Below, one piece after another: positions 46,081-57,599 of a DNA stretch of 64,000 nucleotides (the stretch's first letter is position 1; each line of letters begins with the position of its first letter). The notes beneath the pieces were generated by a model that worked only from the letters and a program-made list of their open reading frames with translations, had not been told where the DNA came from and did not search any database. The stretch covers positions 186,001 through 250,000 of the forward strand of contig JAPEHQ010000026.1 of the NCBI GenBank assembly GCA_027405735.1. The letters are read 5' to 3'. The translations under genes and the position numbers were made by a program. Source of the stretch: Mucor racemosus (Eukaryota > Mucoromycota > Mucoromycetes > Mucorales > Mucoraceae).

Positions 46081-46434
46081 TCAAATTTTCAAGTGAGGGG
46101 CTCGCATCTGGTGTTGCTTTAAGCTTATAGACAGGGAGTTATTGTTGTTGCTGTTATTATTAGTGTTGTCAGTGTTGCCAGTGTTGTCAGTGCTGTTGTC
46201 ATTGTTGTCCACTTCGGAATATGATCGTTTTCTCCTTTTGGAGGCAGTCGAGCAGCGTCCTTCATGCATCTTGCCAAGGTGGTGGTTAAGTGTAGCGGGA
46301 GTAATAAGTCTATTGAAGCATTTGGGACAAGTGAACCTCCCATCAACTCTTCTGCTAATCAAAACTGTCCCTGCTTTTTTTTCAGTGAAAAATTCGTGTC
46401 TTAAAACGTAAATGTCCTTTCTTAACATCATCAA
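46081..46434 (-). CDS. small C2H2-finger protein or gene fragment, 117 aa
   Basis: This 118-codon frame contains one C2H2 zinc finger, FTCPKCFNRLITPATLNHHL with GKMHEG after it (C-x2-C-x12-H-x4-H spacing). A basic RRKRS patch and an Asn/Thr/Asp low-complexity run follow. Upstream, between 46435 and 46680 on the same strand, there are further coding-like pieces: MSYTTDGNTSAQSAASNAQI, and MNQRHCDICSLSFEFRNRHK with a CxxC. These may be earlier exons or frames broken by mutation. The true start is therefore unclear. It could be a nucleic-acid-binding orphan or a leftover of a mobile element. Confidence 0.4.
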   Translation of the reverse strand: MMMLRKDIYVLRHEFFTEKKAGTVLISRRVDGRFTCPKCFNRLITPATLNHHLGKMHEGRCSTASKRRKRSYSEVDNNDNSTDNTGNTDNTNNNSNNNNSLSISLKQHQMRAPHLKI

Positions 46435-47176
46435 GACTCACTTTTACTACGTCAATGTGAGCGTCGTACTTATGATTTGCTAATTTTGTGCCTGTTTCTA
46501 AACTCAAAGCTAAGGCTACAAATATCGCAATGACGCTGGTTCATGCTGTGAAATGGAGAAGTCAGAGAGAAAAGTCAAAAAGGAGAAGCAGCCGCAGTTT
46601 GAGAATTTGCAAAACCGCTATTTGGGCGTTAGAAGCCGCTGATTGAGCAGAGGTATTACCGTCGGTTGTATACGACATCTTTTTTGCGACACTCTTTTTT
46701 TATTGTGATATCATTTTGGCAAAAAGTGTAAAACACATGATTATAGTTACTAATTTAGCATAAATCATTGTTTATAGAATTTACTCTAAATGTAAGAAAG
46801 CATCAATCTTAGTAAATCATACTATACAGATGTACCGTATATCTCTCGGATTTATTACGGACATTTTAATGATTTGGATAACGATTATGAACCTAAATAA
46901 TGTTAACGTGGGAAGAGAAACTAGAATATATTAAATAATCCCATTCATTTAGTACTTTTTGAAGACGCTCAGTATTTCAAACTGTAAACTCAGATGAAAG
47001 AATAACAAACAAGGCTTAAACTATAATAATTCTCCACAAGGAAAAAAAATCTTCTGAATATGATAACGGTACTAAAATACAAAGTTTTTATTCTATCAAG
47101 AAGAGATGATAATAATGTATCTATAATATATATATATAATAATAATAATACAAAAAAATAATAAAGATGTGCAAAT
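46435..47176. other. intergenic region
   Basis: Possible 5' exons of the zinc-finger gene lie at 46435-46680 (see that entry). From 47125 to 47165 short TA/AAT runs mark the 3' region of the downstream kinase. No other gene was seen. Confidence 0.4.
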
Positions 47177-48809
47177 TTAACGAGATTTAGGTGGGCTGTT
47201 ATTATTAGAAGTGCGTTTGGTAGTGTGATAATGTCTCCAGCCATTATCAAGCTCACCATCATGACACAACTCTATTGATTTCATCCAATTTGACTCTAAA
47301 ACTTGATCAGCGGTCCAACGTGTTTCTGGATTGGGGTCTAACATGCCCGCTAGACATTCCTTTTCGTCATCTGTGAGGCGCTCACCTTGATCAAAACTAT
47401 CCCAAAGATCACACGAGCTAGCTCCTAATTTACTTCTCTGTTGAACATATAAACCAAAATCTCGATCTCCTCCATCAAGGGCAGCAGCTGCTACAGCAGC
47501 AGGTGATCCAGCCTTGGCACCAGCGGGAGGGCTTGAACCTGGTTTACCAGTATAAAAAGCAGCAGCAAATGGTAAGCTTTGGAAACGAATACAAAAATAG
47601 GTAACAGCAGCACTCCAAACATCCAGTGCTTGACCTAAATAGCCATCTTCCTTATTTTTTAAATTCCATAATTCAGGAGACCAGAATGGCTCGGATCCAC
47701 ACCATTTGTGACACATGTGAATATCTTTTTCAAAGCATGTTTGAACAACATCTGCTACCCCAAAATCAGCAATTTTGAGAGTGCCTCCTTTTGTCAAGAT
47801 TAGATTTTCAGGCTTAATATCACGATGAGCAATACCAAGATTATGTAAATGTTGTAAGCCCAATACAAGTTGCTTGAATAAACAAGCGCCTTCCATCACA
47901 GGCATAGTAGATTTCTCGGTAAGTAAATTGAATAGATCACCACCGTCGCACTATTTGCACATTCAGTATACACAATTTATATTTGTATGTATATATATAT
48001 ATATATATATATTAGATAGGACTTACATATTCCATTACAGTACACCATCTATCATGCTCATCTACTACTAAATCCATTGTCTCTACTACGTTTGGATGTC
48101 CACTCACTGTTTTACTAATGCAATATTCATTATGCATTCTTTTTAAATACTCCTTCTCATCTTCCGTCTTGTCCCGTTTAATAAATTCCTTTACGGCCAG
48201 GATACGACCTTGCGGTAATTGAATGAGACGTATCACAGCAGTTGCCCCACTTCCAATGTTATTCTTGTTGGTTGCTCCTGATGCTTTGCTGCTGGCATCT
48301 TTAGCTGGTTTAATATAATCTCCGTATTTTTCATTTAATCTTGGTACATTTGTGGAAGGAGAAGATGATTCAGATGATCCACTGTTATGGTGCAAATGCT
48401 TTTTAGTCCATGAAGCAGGACTAGCAATGAAATTGCCAATGGATTTGCTCAATTTATGCTGTGGTGGTTGAGGTTCATTATTTAATATGGTTGATTCAAC
48501 GCTACGATAGCTTTGGGCACCACTACTACCACGCCTATGAGGTGTAGAATCTACACTGTTGGGTTGTGTTTCAGGTGTATTTGCAGGCGTCATTTTGAGA
48601 TTGGATCGAGAATTGTTGTTGCTTGAAAATAAAAATCCAAATCGACTGGATTTCTTGATGGGAATAGATTTTGAGCGAAAAGTCTCCGCTGAATTGCCTC
48701 TTACGACAGTCGAAGGTTGATGTTGTTGAGGCGATGTAGGTACATCCATAGGTTCTGGCGACAAAGATCTATGGTGTAGAGCTAATATTTCCTGGTTTTT
48801 AGTTGACAT
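47177..48809 (-). CDS. Hal4/Sat4-Hrk1-type serine/threonine kinase, 518 aa (2 exons)
   Basis: Exons are 48809-48027 and 47950-47177 (1557 nt, phase 0 intron with an AT repeat). A disordered Ser-rich N-terminus of about 160 residues precedes LNEKYGDYIKPAK and NNIGSGATAVIRL. The latter is an unusual glycine loop of this fungal kinase subfamily. Visible catalytic residues are Lys about 207 (LAVKEF), HRDIKPEN (His about 303) and DFG (about 323). Then come KWCGSEPFWSPE in the activation segment and a C-lobe ending SNWMKSIELC. An Ala/Gly/Pro insertion (residues about 400-420) is peculiar. Yeast Hal4/Hal5/Hrk1 stabilise potassium transporters and activate the plasma-membrane proton pump. A TATATATA box at about 48852-48860 lies upstream of ATG 48809 and downstream of the in-frame ATG 48998, so 48809 is preferred. 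Confidence 0.9.
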
Positions 48810-49954
48810 TTTGATTATAAAAAAAAAACAAAAGAAAGAGAAAACAAAAGGGCTTATATATAGGCTTTTTTTCTGCGTCCCAAGTTTCACTATTTGGTAA
48901 TAACGGGTATACCGATGAGTTTTAACTATAGTTTGCTCGCTTACCCCGCTTTTTTCAACTGGAAATGCCCAATGATGAACAGGATAATCGTTCAGCATGG
49001 CTTATAATTGGCTATTCTCAACGTCACTTGGCGCTAAATCATCATACAAGGTTTGAACGGTTTATCATAAAGGGTTCAATACAATTGAGTAAAATGACGT
49101 TTTGAATATTTCAACTGAATTAGAAGTATACATTACACAAAATTAAGCAGTTTGGCTATCTTCTAATAGATAATGCTTACTGTTGTTATCCTGTCCCCCC
49201 TCCCTTTCTCTCTCATCCTTGCTTACCCCATCCTATAAATTTCTCTCAAGTGGTACAACCTGTTTCTATTTTCTTTTTTTTAGATGTATTTTCCATATAC
49301 ATTTTCTTGGTCAAATGAAGGTTTGGATGTTCTTGAAAGAATTTTCCCAAATGTACTCGTGAAAGTTTATCAAGATTTTTATACATGAAATGATGCCGAA
49401 ATATGCACTTCGTATCAGTAAAATATTTAATCTTTATCTTTTGTGATTTTAAATCGAATCTCATTTAATAAACACATACAAATACAAATGGCCATATAAA
49501 TAGATGTTCGTTATCACTAAAGCAATGAAATTACAATGCTGCCGGCTTAAGATTTAAATGAGTCGACAAGTTGTACACATTTATAAAGTTCAATAATCGA
49601 ATAGTGGTGCAATTCGAAATTATACTGCTCGTAGTTTCACCATAACTCTATTTGGAGCATCAATATTGAGTCATTAATTCTTCTAAATTGATTAAACAAA
49701 AGTAACAGGAGGTTTGAAACAATCCGCCAGACTTGTAGCTATAAATACCAAGTTTGTGTTTGCAGATTGCATATAAAGAAATCCTTTCTAGTATAAACAT
49801 TAGGTCGGCCTTTGTAAATCCAATAATCTGCCCTGTTCTTAGGTAACAATGCATAATGTTGCTTGAGAACACCCTTATTCATTAAAAAAAGTCAAGAATT
49901 TTATGAAACAGTTAGAATACATAAGAAAAATAAAGTCTCCTACCCTTCCCTGCC
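48810..49954. other. promoter of the kinase and gene-free stretch
   Basis: The kinase TATA-like box is at 48852-48860 (read on the minus strand). A pyrimidine-rich run, CCCCCCTCCCTTTCTCTCTC, lies at about 49195-49215. Short frames at 49246-49464 and 49660-49872 show no gene-like features. Confidence 0.45.
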
Positions 49955-50452
49955 CTAATGCAAGCTCATAAATATCAAGGAACAAAACATTATTTTATTC
50001 TCATATTTAGACAGGTATAGCATAAACGGGTAATTGTAAAAAGTAATATCAATAAAGGCATACGGTATATATGCGATTATATGGAGAGGTTCATAGGCCA
50101 TCTTTATCATTCTCTTCAACAACATCTGAACATTATCTTCATCTTCATCTTTATTATCATCGCTGCTATCGAATCTCTCCTCATATATAATACTCAGTAT
50201 CGTCCCAAAAGATGTCCGAAATCCATCTTCGATATTACTTTGCTTGATTTTGTCTTTCATATCAATTTGAGCAATTCTATCTGTAATATCTCGGTTATAG
50301 TTATCATAAACTTCTTTTGCACTGGGCATCATGTTCTGCGGCAAAGTGCTATTATTAGTAACTCACAATGGTATTCCAATATAATTTACCTTAATAATAT
50401 TCAAACCATCATCAACTTTTTGATACCATCTGACCTCAACTCTTGGAACCTT
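49955..50452 (-). pseudogene. unidentified coding fragment A
   Basis: Minus strand: PRVEVRWYQKVDDGLNIIK (50456-50400) is followed by a donor GTAAAT, an acceptor GCCGCAG, then NMMPSAKEVYDNYNRDITDR and QIDMKDKIKQSNIEDGFRTS (from 50335), an acidic DDNKDEDED run and a stop at 49955. Polar, balanced composition and a usable intron suggest it was once coding. No start or promoter was found. I do not recognise the family. Confidence 0.4.
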
Positions 50453-50571
50453 CGTGAGTATGATAATGATTTGATTTTTTGTGAAATATAAACATTTTTG
50501 TCAACTAAAGAGAATAAGTATACATGGCAGTTAAGTCCCCATTCACTTAAAAAATTGGATATTAGATGGTT

Positions 50572-50820
50572 GGGATGAGGCGAGCAGGAATGTGCTTTGC
50601 AGAAGTTATAATTTTGTTCATGTGGAACTTGTCGGCAAGAACAGGCTTTTCTTTATCGTCATAGTACTTACAAAGTGTACTGGCCTTTGACATAGCAAAT
50701 TCTCCATTAGATGAGTTCATTTCTCCGTATGTGCTCTACTTCTGAGGCTCAGTTTCATTTTCAAATCCAAGCTTTCCACTTTGCAGAAACAGTATCTCCA
50801 TGCCGAAATAATAGTGTATA
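50572..50820 (-). pseudogene. unidentified coding fragment B with one nonsense codon
   Basis: After an acceptor AAAACTAG at 50821, the minus strand reads YYFGMEILFLQSGKLGFENE, TEPQK, then a TAG at 50736-50738. It continues STYGEMNSSNGEFAMSKAST, KYYDDKEKPVLADKFHMNKI and AKHIPARLIPTI to a normal stop at 50572. The frame is otherwise intact. This looks like the last exon of a gene that has acquired one stop (CAG to TAG is the simplest path). Family unknown. Confidence 0.5.
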
Positions 50821-51419
50821 CTAGTTTTTGTTGACTTTTTTAAGTATAAACTTACCACGGAATAAGGAAGTTTTCTTTATTACTGAATTTTGAAGATCAA
50901 AAACTATGAAAATTCACGTTTTAGTCAGGCAGATACGTACAAAAAAAATATCAAGATCTATTCCAACTTAATGGGTTGTATCTTTTCCTGAAAGCATCAT
51001 CGTAATTCAATGAAGTTTATCAATTAAAGAGTGTAACAAAATCAAAGAAAGTGTAATATTATATTTTTTATTGACTAATTATATAGAAAGACAAGTAACT
51101 AAATATTATGAACTACAGTTGTTTAACTTCTATATAGAATATTTTCCAAATTAATATTCGAACCACAAATGATTTTTTAATTCGTCTTTTTTTGTGCATC
51201 CTCTGGAACATGCATTATTTATCAGAATATATTGATGTAAAATAAAAATAGAAATTTAAACAATTAAAGAGATACCATTCATGAAAAGAAAATAAAGAAG
51301 GTCTATATACTAATTGAGGTGAGGGAAATGATGAGGTAATGAAGATTGTAGATGCTATCTATTAATACTAAATGATATGTCAAAAATCTAACAATTATTA
51401 AAATCTGATATCAATCATT
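50821..51419. other. gene-free stretch
   Basis: An upstream piece of fragment B may extend to about 50900 (VFDLQNSVIKKTSL on the minus strand, with a GTAAG donor), but no start was found. Otherwise nothing. Confidence 0.35.
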
Positions 51420-51780
51420 GAAATTCAACATGAGATGACATTTAGTAGTTAATATTAAATATCATGCCGGATCATCAGCATTAACAACAAATATCAATAA
51501 ACACAGCCACAATCGGCAACACCAAAATAAAGATAATCCCAACATCTAAATTATACATATATTAATTCCCTAGTTCCTCCAATCTTGCGTATTCCATGCT
51601 GTATAATCTCTCTCCATTTCACATTTAAACTCTAACATATAGTATTTATATGCTTATTGACATAGTCATATAACCATCTAGAAAACATATAAATAGAAAG
51701 CATCAGTAAGCTAATAAAATGTATCTTTTAGTAAAGTATTATTTCTTATAGTAGCATCTTTTGATATGATATAACACTAA
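51420..51780 (+). repeat. repeat Z, copy 2 (empty Y site)
   Basis: Imperfectly collinear with 3181-3520 plus 4252-4270. At 51753-51757 it has a single AGCAT where copy 1 holds element Y between AGCAT and AGTAT. Confidence 0.6.
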
Positions 51781-51791
51781 TGTGGCATGAT

Positions 51792-51843
51792 GCTGTAATA
51801 TCATGCTGTAATATCATGCTGTAATATCATGCTGTAATATCAT
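51792..51843. repeat. 13-bp tandem repeat (4 units)
   Basis: Four consecutive copies of GCTGTAATATCAT, with a fifth partial unit (GCTGG) after them. Confidence 0.95.
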
Positions 51844-52944
51844 GCTGGAACCGTGGTTCCGTTGATGTTCAATTGGCCTGACTTTCAGTTCCTGAATTAT
51901 TGTTCTGCTTTTGGATTTGACATCCGGTTAAGAATGATACATCAATGCACTGCAAAATTTGCTGATTAATTGATTTTTGTACCCCATCCAATTCTGAATT
52001 GTCCCATACTTTTTTTTAAAAAATATTCTATATACTTTTAAAATATTTCATAAATACAAATTATCTGTGTTATTGAGATATGCATTTAAGCCAATATGAT
52101 CTGACTAAAATCTTATTTTATCAATAACTTGATCAAAATTTTATATTTATCGAAAATGTAAAAAGTATTCAATAGACACCGCTGACTAATTTTTGTTTTA
52201 CTATTAACTGCAAAGCATTAATAAAGTAAATCATCCAAGAAGCAAAGATTTGCGGCATTCTGAATTTTCTTCTGGTATTTATTTGCTTACAGTTATTTAA
52301 ACCAATATATGAATCTGACAATTATTTTAAAAAACAGGTGTGAAACACATTGCACTTCAACCTTGAACATACATCAAGACGGTGTTGACTCACTAATTTC
52401 GGTAGTTCTCATTGCCTTATGTGCTGGTTTTGGCTGATTTAATGCTATTTCTAATTTGAAGTAGTCTGCTAAGTCTCACACTCTACTCGAAAAAAAGTGG
52501 GTATCTGATTTCTACAATTTAAACTAACAAATAAATGGGATACTAAAACTATAGGTTTAGATACTATTACAGATATGGTATTTATTTTGAAACTTTCAGT
52601 TTATTTGGATCAACATTCATTAATTATGAGCGTCTTTCCAGTTGCTTTATTTAATTTAAGCAGAAGAAGAGATGGTTTCACTAAAAAACGTGTGTTAAAA
52701 CCCTTCAAAAATAGCTGTTAGCTAATGAAGTCAGAACATGTTATTTGTATATTTACTGTACATTAAATGCAATTTCAAAATTAAATTTTGAATCATTATT
52801 TGAATTTATAAACGCTTTCGAAGAATATCTGAAATAATCCATACAAAATAGTTTAAAAAAGTACGCGTGATTTTATTTCACCATTTCCACATCAACTCGG
52901 GAAAGCTGAACCTCTTTTAATTATGTGGATTAAGACTAGACGTG
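51844..52944. other. gene-free stretch left of the palindrome
   Basis: No gene, RNA or repeat partner was recognised. Confidence 0.4.
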
Positions 52945-55413
52945 CCTACTATCACTACGGCCAACTTGTGCTGCACAAGATGATTTCGTTTTGCCCAGGT
53001 GGGCTGCACACTATGGCCTGATGAGTTGTTGCGCCCACTGAATAATGGCTAAAAAGATAACAAGATGCACATGGGCTCAACAAAAGAAACTGCACACGAG
53101 CATAACGAAAAGCCTGTATGTGTAGAATTATAGATTCTGTCCGTGTGCATGACATTAACCCCATGTGTGTATATTAGTAGAATTGCCCATAAGCATATCA
53201 TTATCCCTATTTCTGCATAATAATAAAATCTGACCATGAGCATAATGAGCTGATCGTATGGCCACAAATTGGTTTGTACATGAGCATCGTGCCATTCTCA
53301 AAATCTCATTGCATTTTTTACTGGAATGAGTTTTTAAATTACATTTGCTTTTATTTAATATAACTTATAGACAATAATACAATTCAATACGTTGTTGGTG
53401 TAGAGCGATACATGCAAGAACCAATATATTTAAGATTATCATCATTTGTAAATAAGTTTATTATAGCTATAATGTTTATAACAACAGTGGTTTTTGCTTG
53501 AGCATAAAATTAAATAACACTTACTGCTTAAATTTATATGCAAGCCAAATTTAAGGCTATAAATGTTACTTTATCACTCATAAAATTTAAACAAATTAAC
53601 CTTCTTTAAACTTACTACTATTTTGTTTTACAATTGTCAGCTGTAAAAAGATTTGTTTTCAAGTATACAGTAGCTACGATCAAAACTATAGTTATTAGGC
53701 AAGACATTAGGTTATTCTTTTTTTTTTTGTTTCTGGAATATTTCATGGGTTTGTAGCCAATTCTAGCTTCTCATTGATCAGATATAAATATTATTGCCTT
53801 CGATTTGATCTGGTAATCAAGAAATACGTTCAACAATGCAGTAGTAAATGATGATATTTGATCTTAAAATGCGTTTAAATGAAAATATCAGTCTTTAATA
53901 TAGACTGCTACTTATATTAAAAACATTAGTTTCTTATGTTGTTAGAGTGCGTATTCAGATAAACCAAAAGAATACCAGCTTGATAATCTGATATGCCTTA
54001 TCAAACGGTGAACATATCCTTGGAATATAAAAAAAAAAAAGAGAAACAACACACGTAGAAAAGGATTTTCAAGGCTTTACATTATTTAGCGCAATTAAAA
54101 CCCTGTTAAATTGCTCATTTCAGCCAATGTAAAAGCAGCATCACAACGCATGAACCATAAATTAAACAAAATAGACAATATCTGTTATCATAGAAACATA
54201 CATTTTTTTAACAAAAAACACGTGTATCATATCATACATTCACTAACAAATTGCAAAAGCGAGCCCGTAGAGCGACGCCGTAATTGAGCATAGTAAGATC
54301 GAATGGGTAATTCTCTTATAGTATGGTATACCTAAGTTTTAAATAAAAAAGCGTTTCTTTTTTTTTAACTTTTTTTATATTTAACCATGTCTGGTCTGAA
54401 AATTCAGTTTTTGTAGCGGACATTTTTGGGGCTCATTTTATCCTTACCAACACTCATGATTTTCATCAAAAAACAGAAAAATCAAATTTTGATACCAAAA
54501 TCAACGTTTAAATATACTACATTGTGAGAGAAAATTGTAGCCATAGCTAATACACATTTTATAAAAGCTTAATATTAAATGTTAAGTAATGAAACTTTGT
54601 ACTTTTGGCCCAAAAACGGATTTTTGGTTAAAGGATTTTCATGTAATCTTTTGCAATGAAAATGTTTGTTATTTTTTATTGAGCAAATAGAGCGTTAAAC
54701 GTTGTATACGTGTATATTTTTTGTTTTTTTAATTGGTAGTATAATTAACTCTAAATTTGCAAAACCAAAAAAAAAAAATTAAAAAATGTCAAAATTGATG
54801 ATCTGGACAAAAATAATTTTTAAAATTAATATTCCGCTTGTAAGCCTTGTAAGTCTTAAAAATAAGAGATTTTATAATACTTGTGAACTTTTTCAAGAAT
54901 TTACGATGCTGTACCCACTTGATTCAAGCTTATTACTGTAAACCTTTATACATGTTAATATTGTGTGGTAGTTTATTTGATGATAATATAGTCGTACTTT
55001 ATAATTAATGCGCTAGAAGTAATTTATATTGAGTTTTAGTCTTATCTCTAATATCATAAACATAAACATGGATATCACTGGAACCTGTTGCCACCTTTTA
55101 CCCTCTTTGTCCCAAGCCAATTTATTCAATGCTTTAGCATAACCAACTTAAGTATTTACAAATGGTTTCTCGGTATTTGCATTCAAATTCCATAATAAAT
55201 CAAATTGACTGGTTCTATCTACAATAGTACCAAACGTATCATTAGCACGCCTTATAATAAATGTCAATCTAAAATTAGAAACATCCCATTATTGTCATTG
55301 TTATAAGCTATGAAAAGCTTGATTTTTAATAATACAGCAATCAAATAAAAAACAAGACGATACTAATAGCATATGGTGAGTATCTAACATCTAAGTAAGT
55401 TTGATAAAGTATG
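52945..55413 (-). repeat. left arm of giant palindrome (repeat H copy)
   Basis: The reverse complement of about 57765-60219. The pairing sum of coordinates is 113179 near the outer end and 113178 at the inner end, so over 2.45 kb only about one net indel separates the arms. Identical frames such as 53049-53267 (minus) and 59912-60130 (plus) show near-perfect identity there. The arm is itself a copy of repeat H (compare 20041-21645 and 18992-19290). Homology to H continues slightly past the palindrome edge on the left (CACTACGG). Beyond 55413 this arm changes to unrelated sequence, whereas the right arm continues in H. Confidence 0.95.
55050..55270 (-). pseudogene. dynein intermediate-chain-like fragment, left arm copy
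   Basis: Continuous version of the fragment seen split at 18997-19125/21550-21640. It reads FDLLWNLNANTEKPFVNT, a stop, then VGYAKALNKLAWDKEGK and degraded sequence. There is no Y insertion; the target 5-mer is AGCAT here. Confidence 0.5.
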
Positions 55414-55967
55414 TGTTGTATTCCACCTAGTATCATACGTTATCACCTTCTACAGTATCAATGCATCTTACAATCTATTGACTACGACATGTATTGAAGT
55501 GCAAAGTCTCGATTTCGGATATAAGAAACTCGTAGCGCACCAAGTTGTTTGATCCAGCAGTAATTACCAAGAACTCTTGGACCTCAATTATGACACCGTA
55601 ATATTATTTCATCCCAGAGGTTAATCAATAATCAAGTAGCTATCAAATCAACATTCAAGCGCATTTAGCGCAGCATTGAAACAAGGCAACTCACAAACTC
55701 TGTAAGAACGGTTAAATTATGATTAATCTATTTATCTATTTCAATCCATAGATTACTATGCAACAGTTCTAATGGTTCAATAGTGCCTTAAATTACATCT
55801 CAGGATCTCAATGCCACATCGATATAAAAGGCCATACTTTTATATCTAAATAATCGATATCTTGTTTTTATTATATAGTTGAATAACTGATTCATTACTC
55901 ATTCTCTTTTAACTATTATTGTATTCTTATTTAAGTATTATTCATCAAACCTGAAAATATACGACAA

Positions 55968-56160
55968 GGCTAAACCTTTTGCAATTCTGCGGATCAGCGC
56001 TAGTTAGAAGTACTTGCTATTGCAACGGGAAGTCATTTGGATTCATATTCGATAAGAAGAACTGATAGGCTTATTAATCTTAGTAGGTGGAAGTAGCAGG
56101 TAACCGACTTGTTGCTCGAACTGGCTGAACGTACAATGATCCATGGATGCTGGTAGTATT
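55968..56160 (+). repeat. repeat W, copy 2
   Basis: Reverse-complement partner of 4370-4555; see that entry. Confidence 0.55.
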
Positions 56161-56837
56161 GGTGTCGAGCCGGTTTTTACCAGCCAAATTTATTAGTATG
56201 CATATCATATGTGCAGTAAAATATGGGTGTAAAAAGCGATAAAGAATACTGTTAAAATCCTTCTTTATTAAAAATATGGATTACGTGCAATAAAATGGTT
56301 ATTCTACGTCTCTATTTATATTATTTGGTGATGATCATTTACTATCTTGCAATTGCATTGCAATTGTCAACGATTCCATTAATTTTGAGTATAAATGTTG
56401 GGTTGTTTGGTTATTGATTTGGTGGATCAATAACGGTGTTTTAAATATAATTTGTCAATTATGCTTTCAGAACAGCCCTTACTTGTTATACTTGATAAGC
56501 ATGTACTTTTTGTATCTTTTATTTAGGATATCCCACATTACTTTAGTATTTTAGCATATCTTATTTGAGTATTATTATACCCTTGTTGCTATCTTTATGC
56601 AATTGTCTATTTACTATATAGTTTTTATCTTTGATAGCATGGTTTCAAATGAGATGACATTTAATTTAGGTATTTTATGATGGGAATCTAGTTTAGTTCA
56701 CTTCAATATGCATTAATGAAAAAGGAAAAAAATTGCTAGACATATGCAAAATTTACTAATTAAGAAAAAAAAGGAGGGTCATATTCGATCAGAAGCAAGG
56801 TCATTGAAGATTCTCTTTAGAAATTCATATCCTAATA

Positions 56838-56940
56838 CCAAAGGGCTTCCCCTTTGGCGGGTTTGAACGTTTGAACTCACGAATATGTGTGTCGCACTCA
56901 ATTTGTAGCGCATGCGGTACCCATTAAGCTTGTCACTCTC
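56838..56940 (-). other. tRNA-like segment with adjoining perfect hairpin (SINE candidate)
   Basis: The minus strand reads AAGCTTAATGGGTACCGC, which is close to the canonical tRNA D-arm/A-box pattern. A five-pair stem GCGCT/AGTGC around an 8-base loop and a B-box-like AGTTCAAAC..TTCAAACCC follow. Immediately after it lies a perfect 8-bp hairpin CCAAAGGG-(CTTC)-CCCTTTGG (56838-56857). A full cloverleaf cannot be closed, so it is not a working tRNA gene. A tRNA-derived short interspersed element is possible. Confidence 0.35.
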
Positions 56941-57599
56941 CTTTGAACTACAATTTTAATCACCATACATGTGAACATGTATTTGTCAGTTTTTCACTAT
57001 TTTGGGAAATGTAGCAAATCAAGTTGTATTTTTTCTTTTTGGAAATGATACTAGAGTTTTCCAGAAATTAATAGCAGACTTTATTTGGAAATAATGCCAA
57101 TTTTTGATGGAGATATAAACAAAACTCAATGCTAGTACATTAACATTAAGCTGTATAACACAAAAATTGAATATGGACGAATGTAAAGCAATGTTTGCAA
57201 AAATGGGAGTTAGTATAACATGAGCTACAACGCATAGAAACTCAAGTGATGATATTCAACAAATGCAGTTGCATTAAACAATTCAGTTTTTAAGAGTAGA
57301 AACACTTACTAGAATTACACTGGAAAACCAAAGTACGGATTATTTATCAAACTAAAGACAGACACTAACTTCCAATTCACCAGTGTTAAATGCAGATATC
57401 AATTGTATAATCTCTACCATTGCGAAATAGTAATATGATATACTGTATGAATCAATCATTTTAGCAATTATAATTAATGGTAATAATAATAATAATAGGA
57501 TCAAGTTTTTAAAGTAATAACAAAAAACTACCAACATTATACTCGTAAATTGTAATTTAATACACTATCATTCAATATAGCTAAATATTAATAAATCAG

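Larger units (their letters stand above)
55414..57599. other. palindrome spacer, most of it without recognised features
   Basis: This is unique sequence between the arms; the full spacer runs to 57764. It contains repeat W copy 2 (55968-56160), a tRNA-like/SINE candidate at 56838-56940, and two AT-rich short frames not considered genes. No gene was seen. Confidence 0.5.

Noticed and set aside
53049..53267. 72-codon hydrophobic frame present identically in both palindrome arms
   Set aside because: Identity follows from the palindrome; the third H copy lacks this segment and no motif supports coding.
56838..56940. Functional tRNA gene
   Set aside because: No acceptor stem, an 8-base anticodon-type loop and no proper T-arm can be drawn.
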